Positions 42,553 through 48,217 of a DNA stretch of 48,217 nucleotides are shown here, piece after piece. The DNA is taken from the NCBI GenBank assembly GCA_964614535.1, contig CAZTOZ010000006.1, positions 1-48,217 on the forward strand, read 5' to 3'. This DNA comes from JALSHZ01 sp964614535. Its GTDB lineage: Bacteria; Pseudomonadota; Gammaproteobacteria; UWMA-0217. How positions within the stretch are numbered: the first letter of the stretch is position 1; every line of letters starts with the position of its first letter. The notes under the pieces are model-generated. The model did no database searches, was not told the DNA's origin, and was given only the letters and a program-made list of their open reading frames with translations. The position numbers and the translations under genes are program-made.

Positions 42553-45009
42553 TCAAATCGGTGCCGGCGCCTCGAACTCGTCCGGGTCGATCCGCTCCAT
42601 CAGGTAACAGAGGCAGTCCTGCCGGATGATCCTGGCATCCAGCGTCAGCATCGACGGCATGACCGGCTCGGTGAGGACGATGCGGTCGTTGACGACGGCA
42701 AAGAATTCGGCGCTGACATCGTTGCCCTCCTCATCCCAGGCCTGGAGCATCGCATGACTGCCGGGACGCACCCGGGCGATTTCGGTCCCGATCGGCAACT
42801 CGGAGAAATTGAGGCTGTCCAGTTCGGAGGAAAAAACAATATCGGCCGGTTTTTCACCAAAGCTGAAACTCACCGCCTCCGGCACCGTCACCCGGGCGAC
42901 GGTATGGAAAATATCGATTTCGTGCGGTGGCAGCGGTTCGTTGGGTATCTCCTCGAGATGCAATACGGTGTCGAGAAAATCGAAGGCGTGCTGCACGCCG
43001 TGGGGCTCATGGGGTTTGCCGCATTCCACCGTGATCGACGGGCACAGCCGCGCCATCGCCATCGACTGGACGCCCTTGGGCGTCTGGAAAAAGACGACGA
43101 TGTGAGAAAACAGCACCGCCAGCTGCTCGAAACGGTGGTCGAGGTAATTGATGCAGCCGTAGTGCGGATTTTTTCCGGTGTTGTTGTGCATGTCGATACT
43201 GGCGAACGGGTGGCGTGCCGCCATCACATCGACCACCTGCCGCATCAACCGGGTTTCATCGCTCTCCGGCAGTCGGGTGCCCGGCCAGACACGGTTGTAG
43301 TCGGGCTGACCATCGAGCCGGCGCACGCCCTTGCGCGCCGCTTCGATATTGCCGAAAAAAATGCTGATCGATCTCGGTAGCGGCCGGTCGCGATATTTTT
43401 TCAGTAGTTTCTGCAGCGCGAGAAATCCGGTGTCCTCGTTGCCGTGCAGCAGTACGCTGACGAACAAAGGATTCTTCCGCCGCCCCTCCAAGTGCAACAG
43501 CGTCGGCTCCGGCACAACCTTCCATATGTCGGTGATGTCGGTCAGCGTCAGCAGGCCATCGGGTATCTCGTCGATCTGTTTCAGGGTGGTCATGGTGGTC
43601 GCCGTTCCCCAGGCATGGACCGGCAAGCCGGTTCTCTGATAGTGGTAGTAGTCCCGCGTCATCTGGCCCATCGACTTGCCATGGCGCGTCACCTGATCGA
43701 TCTGCCATTGCGCGCCGGTCTGTCCACAACGTACCCGCGCCTCGAAGACGCCAAGGTAGTAGCTCACATCGGCCTCGTCGATGCCGAGCCGCCGTAACCC
43801 CGCACGCGCCTGTGGCAGCAGCGTATCGACGATCAGCGCCGACGCCGGTCGGCGGCGGCCATCCTGCCATTCGAGCTCCACACCCAGTCCGCCACGCGCC
43901 ACGCGATAGAAATTGTCCCGGGCGGTGGCGAACGGCAGCCGCTCGCCCCGTTTGACCTGCTCGTACAGCGCCACGGTCAGCCCATAGTAGAAGGCGGCAT
44001 TGGCCATCATGTCGATGATCGTCGGCCCGGCCGGGAGCACCCGCTGCTCGATACGGATATGGGGGCGGCCATCGGCGTCGAAACCGATCAGCGGCCGGTT
44101 CCAACGCCAGATCGCGCCGTTGTGCAACCGCAGATGACCGTAACGCGCCGCCGGCTCGTCCATCAGCTCCGGCAGCAAGACCGGGTAGCGGCTGAGGTTC
44201 TCCTCGAAACACTCGACGATCGACGCCTCCGCATAACCGCTGCCGAAACTCACCCGTTGCGGCTCGCCGCCGGCGTCTACCGACTGCTCGAACACCGCGA
44301 TGCGGCTCTCCTGCCAGAGCTGGCGACCAAACAGGAAAGGGGAATTGACCGCCCCGGCCAGCAGTGGCGCCGAGGCGATGATCGAGGCGTTGTAGTAGTG
44401 GTGGGCTTCGTCCGCAGGCACTTGCAGATGGAGCTGCAGCGACGTCGTCGCCGACTCCAGCATGACGCTGTGATCCTGCAGATGGATGTGATCGACGCCA
44501 TCGATCTTCAGCTCGATCGGCGCATGGTTTCGCGCCCGGGCGATCTCGGCATTGAGCGCGGCATAGCGTTTCATCCCCGACATGTTCTCGACGCTGCAAT
44601 GCTCCGGACGCAGCGTTGGCAGAATCCCGGTCAAAAGCAGCCGGGCGCCGATCCGGTCGGCCGCTTCGTTGGCACGGGCATAGAGCTTCTGCAGCCGCTG
44701 TTCGAAATGGCTGAAGACATCCCCGGCCAGCAGCAACGGCTCCACGTTCAGTTCGATGTTGAAACGCGCCAGCTCTGGCGTCGCCAGCGGGCTGTCGAGC
44801 GCTGCCAGAAAAGCCTGGTTGACCGGATTGGGGCGGTAGTGGTCGTCGACCAGCCAGCCTTCGATCTCGAACCCCGCCACCAACGCGGCGCGGGAGAAAG
44901 CACCCGCCTCGAAGCGCGACCGCAGCAACGCCGTCTCCTCGCGCAGCCGCGTAAGAAACTGTTCACGCTCTTCGTCGGTGAAACTCTCGTGGGTGATCTC
45001 CTGGCCCAT
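42553..45009 (-). CDS. Fusion of glutamate-cysteine-ligase-like and aspartoacylase-like domains
   Basis: An 818-residue, two-enzyme protein. Residues about 40-460 resemble the carboxylate-amine ligase/GCS2 family: FEIEGWL (E48, E50), FNIELNVEP, QLHLQV. Residues about 500-690 match succinylglutamate desuccinylase/aspartoacylase (M14 zinc hydrolases): LLHGNEDTG (H522, E525), RRLDGQPDYNRVWPG (563-577), SIDMHNNTG (D606, H608) and ITVECGKP (catalytic E662). A beta-rich tail to 818 follows. One half should form an amide bond with ATP, the other break one. All main catalytic residues seem present. GGGAGG precedes the ATG at 45009; the frame is open 58 codons further but over the divergent promoter region. 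Substrate unknown. Confidence 0.85.
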   Translation of the reverse strand: MGQEITHESFTDEEREQFLTRLREETALLRSRFEAGAFSRAALVAGFEIEGWLVDDHYRPNPVNQAFLAALDSPLATPELARFNIELNVEPLLLAGDVFSHFEQRLQKLYARANEAADRIGARLLLTGILPTLRPEHCSVENMSGMKRYAALNAEIARARNHAPIELKIDGVDHIHLQDHSVMLESATTSLQLHLQVPADEAHHYYNASIIASAPLLAGAVNSPFLFGRQLWQESRIAVFEQSVDAGGEPQRVSFGSGYAEASIVECFEENLSRYPVLLPELMDEPAARYGHLRLHNGAIWRWNRPLIGFDADGRPHIRIEQRVLPAGPTIIDMMANAAFYYGLTVALYEQVKRGERLPFATARDNFYRVARGGLGVELEWQDGRRRPASALIVDTLLPQARAGLRRLGIDEADVSYYLGVFEARVRCGQTGAQWQIDQVTRHGKSMGQMTRDYYHYQRTGLPVHAWGTATTMTTLKQIDEIPDGLLTLTDITDIWKVVPEPTLLHLEGRRKNPLFVSVLLHGNEDTGFLALQKLLKKYRDRPLPRSISIFFGNIEAARKGVRRLDGQPDYNRVWPGTRLPESDETRLMRQVVDVMAARHPFASIDMHNNTGKNPHYGCINYLDHRFEQLAVLFSHIVVFFQTPKGVQSMAMARLCPSITVECGKPHEPHGVQHAFDFLDTVLHLEEIPNEPLPPHEIDIFHTVARVTVPEAVSFSFGEKPADIVFSSELDSLNFSELPIGTEIARVRPGSHAMLQAWDEEGNDVSAEFFAVVNDRIVLTEPVMPSMLTLDARIIRQDCLCYLMERIDPDEFEAPAPI

Positions 45010-45174
45010 GACGCCGCCTCCCGTCGCTGTCCGCAAACGCCCATTCTGGCACAGCTTTCGGCCCAAACCGAACCACCAGCGGGGCAGAAAAATCAGACAA
45101 ACGGTAGCTATTGACCGACGAACGGTGAGTTGGTAGTTTTGGGGGTTTCCACTGAAAAAATAGGGACATCCACG

Positions 45175-47625
45175 ATGCAGCACGAATACATCTCGACACA
45201 GGGAATTTCCACACCACAGGGCGAAACCATCTGGCGCGGCCGCTTCGCCTTCTCGCTGGCCTGGATCGTCAAGCAGCGCAGGGATCCCAATATCAGCATG
45301 GAAACGCTGGACAGCGGTAAAGACTTCCGCCGCAACGGGTACAACAGCCTGATCGACTCACTCTCTCCCGACACGTCGGTAACGTTTCGCCTCGACAACG
45401 GCGCCCCCCGGGCCAAAGGCCGCTACCGGCTCTGGGTCATGGGCGAGGCACGGGCCAGCACCCAAGCCGACGCCCGGGCGCGTTGCCGCGCGCTACGCAA
45501 TGCCCTGCTGCTGACCTTCCGCAGCCACAAGGGGTATCACTTTCGCGCCCTGCCCACCAACGACTGGCCCAAAGCCGGCGCCACCGTCTGGACCGAGATC
45601 CAGCCGCGCTCTGCGGTCATCTCCGACACGCTGGAGGACCGTCTGACACCGGCCGGGTTCACCGGGCGGCAGCCGGACAAGCGCAACCGCACCCGCATCC
45701 GGGTGCCACTTCCCTGTCCCTACAAGAGCGAGCAGGTGCCGCTGTTCATGCTGCTGGATGCCTGGCACTCACAGCTGGAGATAGAAGTCACCTTCCACGG
45801 CGAAAGACTGACCGGCGACCAGCGTGCCGCGCTGGGCCGAATGCTCGAGGTGATCGAGACACGCAACCCACGGATCTTCTACGCCATCGATGCGCAACCA
45901 CTGGAGGAAGACCTGATCAACACCCTGTTGCCGGAATGGAGCAAACAGGTACGGCAACACCTCGCCCGGCGACACCTGGTGCGTACCACCGTTCGCATCG
46001 GCGCCAAGGCCGCCGTAACCCAGGCCATCACCACCTCGGCCGGACGGGCGATGTTTCCGACGCTGTCGTTCGAACCCCTGCCCGACAACACCGAGCCGGA
46101 GGCCGACGCCGTGCCCATGGACGTGGACATGCGCAATTTCATCACCCCGGATCACGACCTGCTCGACGTGCTGCTACCACAACCGGCAGCACTGCATGAG
46201 GTCACCAACCTGCCGTGGACGCTGGCACCACCACCGAACGATCTCCCCCAGGAGGGGGTCGAGGTGGGCGACGCCCATGGCCGGGGCGTGTTCCTCACCG
46301 AGACCGACCGGGCACGCCATGTCTATATCATGGGCGCGACCGGCACCGGGAAATCGACCCTGCTGCTCAACATGGTGTTGCAGGACATTCGCGCCGGCAA
46401 AGGCGTCTGCCTGTTCGATCCCCACGGCGATCTCTTCGAGCAGGTGCTCGCCAACCTGCCCCGTTCCCGCTGGCAGCACCGCATCAACGACGTCATCCTG
46501 TTCGACCCCGGTGACTATGAACATCCGGTCGGGCTCAATTTCTTCGAATGCCGAACCAACTATCCCGAGTTCGAAAAAAATGCGTTGATCAACGAGGTGC
46601 TGGTCATCATCGACACCCTCTACGACTTGAAGCTGACCGGCGGCCCGATGTTCGAGCAGTACATGCGCTTTACCCTGAAACTGCTGCTCCATCAGGACAG
46701 CGACACTTTCACGTTGATCGACGTCCCGCCGGTATTTGAGAACCGGAAGTTCCGAAACTATCTGATCGAACACTGCACCGATCCCGACACGATAACCTTC
46801 TGGAGGCAACAGGCCGAGCTCGTAACCGGCGAGGGGGCACTGACCAACATGGCGCCCTATGTCACCTCAAAACTCAATGCCTTCACCGGCAATCCCCTGC
46901 TGCGCAACATTCTTGGACAGCAGCGCAGCACCATCGATCTGCGCCACATCATGGACGAGAAGAAGATCCTGCTGGTCAATCTCTCCAAGGGCAAACTCAG
47001 CCAGCTCGATACCTATCTGCTGGGCATGCTGCTGCTGGGAATGATCTTTCGCACGGCGTTGGGGCGCCACGAACTGCCGCCCGAACAACGCAACACCTGG
47101 AACATCTATATCGATGAATTCCAGAACTTCATGACCGCCAGCGTGGCACAGATGCTCAGCGAGGTACGCAAATACGGCATCAGCCTGGTCATGGCCAACC
47201 AGCATCTGACCCAGATGAACGACCCCAGAAAAGGCGGCAGCATCGACGCGGTGCTCGGCAACGTGGCCAACCTGCTCTTCTTCCGCCTCGGCGTCACCGA
47301 CGCCGAACGGCTACACGAATTCGTCGGCCCCAATATCGGCATCCAGGATCTACAGTACCTGCCCGACCATCACGTAGCCTGCCGCATCAGCAGCCGCCTG
47401 CAGCCGATACGGCCATTCATCTTCCATACCCATCCACCCCGGATCCAGCGCACACCCGCACCGTCGTCGCTGCCATCGCATCAACGACGGAACCACCGCT
47501 CACAGATACAACGCCGGCCAAACCCGGCCGAAATCGTGCGGGCCAATAACCGGCAGTTCAACGCAACGCCACGCCACCAGGTGGAACAAAGCATCCGCGA
47601 ACGCCGCACGGCTTGGAGCTATTGA
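45175..47625 (+). CDS. VirD4/TraD/HerA-type ATPase, solitary
   Basis: An 816-residue protein. Residues 1-340 form an uncharacterised domain without membrane helices; 360-735 hold a P-loop motor of the FtsK/HerA/VirD4 group with Walker A MGATGTGKSTLLLNM (386-400), FDPHGDLFEQVL, a Walker B region YIDEFQNFMT (D647, E648; the DEFQNF form is typical of conjugative coupling proteins) and a late SLVMANQHLTQM motif. The last 80 residues are rich in R, P, H and Q. Such motors pump DNA or work with nucleases, but no relaxase, T4SS gene or nuclease is next to it. AGGGA precedes the ATG; an in-frame start at 45130 is less likely. It diverges from the fusion gene and ends at the second repeat array. Confidence 0.82.
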   Translation: MQHEYISTQGISTPQGETIWRGRFAFSLAWIVKQRRDPNISMETLDSGKDFRRNGYNSLIDSLSPDTSVTFRLDNGAPRAKGRYRLWVMGEARASTQADARARCRALRNALLLTFRSHKGYHFRALPTNDWPKAGATVWTEIQPRSAVISDTLEDRLTPAGFTGRQPDKRNRTRIRVPLPCPYKSEQVPLFMLLDAWHSQLEIEVTFHGERLTGDQRAALGRMLEVIETRNPRIFYAIDAQPLEEDLINTLLPEWSKQVRQHLARRHLVRTTVRIGAKAAVTQAITTSAGRAMFPTLSFEPLPDNTEPEADAVPMDVDMRNFITPDHDLLDVLLPQPAALHEVTNLPWTLAPPPNDLPQEGVEVGDAHGRGVFLTETDRARHVYIMGATGTGKSTLLLNMVLQDIRAGKGVCLFDPHGDLFEQVLANLPRSRWQHRINDVILFDPGDYEHPVGLNFFECRTNYPEFEKNALINEVLVIIDTLYDLKLTGGPMFEQYMRFTLKLLLHQDSDTFTLIDVPPVFENRKFRNYLIEHCTDPDTITFWRQQAELVTGEGALTNMAPYVTSKLNAFTGNPLLRNILGQQRSTIDLRHIMDEKKILLVNLSKGKLSQLDTYLLGMLLLGMIFRTALGRHELPPEQRNTWNIYIDEFQNFMTASVAQMLSEVRKYGISLVMANQHLTQMNDPRKGGSIDAVLGNVANLLFFRLGVTDAERLHEFVGPNIGIQDLQYLPDHHVACRISSRLQPIRPFIFHTHPPRIQRTPAPSSLPSHQRRNHRSQIQRRPNPAEIVRANNRQFNATPRHQVEQSIRERRTAWSY

Positions 47626-47640
47626 GCATTGGAGACGGGA

Positions 47641-47660
47641 CGCCCCCCAAGCCGGGGGCG
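47641..47660. terminator. GC stem-loop after the ATPase gene
   Basis: CGCCCCC and GGGGGCG pair across a six-base loop (CAAGCC), 15 bases after the ATPase stop. Strong stem but no T run after it. Confidence 0.4.
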
Positions 47661-47690
47661 GTTGCCCAACAGCAGGATGTTGGGCTACGG
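47661..47690. repeat. Degenerate repeat A with arms in reversed order
   Basis: TTGCCCAACAGCAGGATGTT then GGGCTACGG: GCCCAAC and GTTGGGC pair, but in the opposite order to the A elements elsewhere, as if the loop had been rearranged. It opens the right-hand repeat array. Confidence 0.6.
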
Positions 47691-47703
47691 CCAAGATGCT
47701 CTT

Positions 47704-48141
47704 GTCATCGCGAGCGAAGCGCGGCGATCTCCTGACGACGGAGTACCTTCCGGGAGATTGCTTCGCTGGCGCTCGCAATGACGGGGGGTGTCGTTGCGAG
47801 GCGCGACAGCGACGCGGCAACCTCCTGCTACGAAGAACCCCCTTCACGCGCGCCGTCGCCGGGTGCGACGGCAGGGGTCGATCGGCCACGGAAGGCCGAT
47901 CGAGGTCTGGGCCGCAGGATGCGGCTTCAGACCGACCCCGGAAGGCGGGCCCGGCGGCGGAGAACAGCGCGTGGGGGGCGTCTTTTTTGCGTCGCGTTTT
48001 TTCGACGAGGAAAAAATGCGACTCGCGCCTGGTGTGGGCGGTAAAAAAGAATGTTGTGATCGACGAGGCGCGAAACCGGTACCACCGGCATTGCCACGAA
48101 GCCGCAGGATGTTGGGCACGCTTTGCTTGCCCAACCTACGG
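47704..48141 (+). repeat. Full composite repeat unit B-C-A, copy 2
   Basis: The same B (47704-47786), C (47787-48109) and A (48110-48141) order as at 186-628, in the same orientation and nearly identical over most of its length, including the stretch GGCGTCTTTTTTGCGTCGCG. Differences cluster in the last third of C (around 48030-48060) and in a few GC-rich spots. The window thus has direct copies of a 440-bp element at both ends. Confidence 0.85.
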
Positions 48142-48154
48142 CTACGACACTCCT

Positions 48155-48217
48155 GTCATCGCGAGCGAAGCGTGGCGATCTCCTGACGGCGGAGCACCGT
48201 TCGGGAGATTGCTTCGC
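48155..48217 (+). repeat. Dispersed palindromic repeat B, cut by the window end
   Basis: GTCATCGCGAGCGAAGCGTG, then GCGATCTCC and GGAGATTGCTTCGC, up to the last base of the window. It starts a further unit head to tail with the one before, so the array continues outside. Confidence 0.75.

Noticed and set aside
45130..45174. Start of the ATPase at 45130
   Set aside because: The extra 15 residues have no ribosome site and the ATG at 45175 follows AGGGA at a workable distance.

Overview
The window is about 48 kb of GC-rich DNA (roughly two thirds G+C by eye) from a gammaproteobacterium. The strongest evidence for this is the ribosomal protein pair L28/L33, an E. coli-type OxyR, Nei, FolK and FolB, a Rof-type Rho antiterminator, type IV pilus minor-pilin genes and a GlyGly-CTERM protease. 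The genus cannot be fixed from the sequence. The gene set and the hybrid peroxiredoxin-glutaredoxin would fit a free-living, motile, chemosensory organism of the Chromatiales type, but that is inference. No tRNA, rRNA, CRISPR array or transposase was recognised.

Left part (1-6.4 kb): the tail of an unidentified gene is followed by an 800-bp array of dispersed palindromic repeats. A short copper-stress-type operon follows: a DUF2282 bufferin-like precursor, a DoxX membrane protein, an ECF sigma factor and a zinc-type anti-sigma factor. It lacks the usual DUF692/DUF2063 maturation genes. On the minus strand come a trypsin-like protease with a rhombosortase signal, a Rof homologue, a SRPBCC protein and a 2Fe-2S ferredoxin. 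A TatD nuclease diverges from them.

Chemotaxis block (6.4-14.6 kb): three large methyl-accepting chemotaxis proteins in tandem, the first behind a good sigma-54 promoter. Two end in CheR-docking pentapeptides and the first does not. A terminator closes the block.

Housekeeping block (14.7-19.6 kb): endonuclease VIII (nei), a MidA-type methyltransferase, a pteridine reductase, a degenerate hemerythrin-like protein, folK, folB, rpmB and rpmG. The pteridine reductase, folK and folB make a folate neighbourhood.

Transport and envelope block (19.6-28.7 kb): a lone HyuA-type hydantoinase subunit; a tightly overlapping four-gene operon (coiled-coil membrane protein, CBS protein, ArsB/NhaD-like permease, Rieske protein); a PutP-type symporter; a broken AbrB-type antitoxin gene; and a GT39-type plus GT2 glycosyltransferase pair.

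Pilus block (28.8-35.2 kb): pilY1 followed by pilE-like, fimT, pilV, pilW and pilX, one operon for the type IV pilus tip and priming complex. Peroxide/thiol block (35.3-38.6 kb): glutathione reductase, hybrid peroxiredoxin-glutaredoxin, and divergent oxyR.

Right part (38.7-48.2 kb): a von Willebrand-A lipoprotein, an exported metallo-beta-lactamase-fold protein, a DUF808 membrane protein and an 818-residue fusion of a glutamate-cysteine-ligase-like domain to an aspartoacylase-like zinc hydrolase. Divergent to the fusion is a solitary VirD4/HerA-type ATPase. The window ends in a second copy of the repeat array, in the same orientation as the first. The best candidates for something undescribed are the ligase-hydrolase fusion, the lone ATPase beside it, the CBS/permease/Rieske operon and the reduced bufferin operon.
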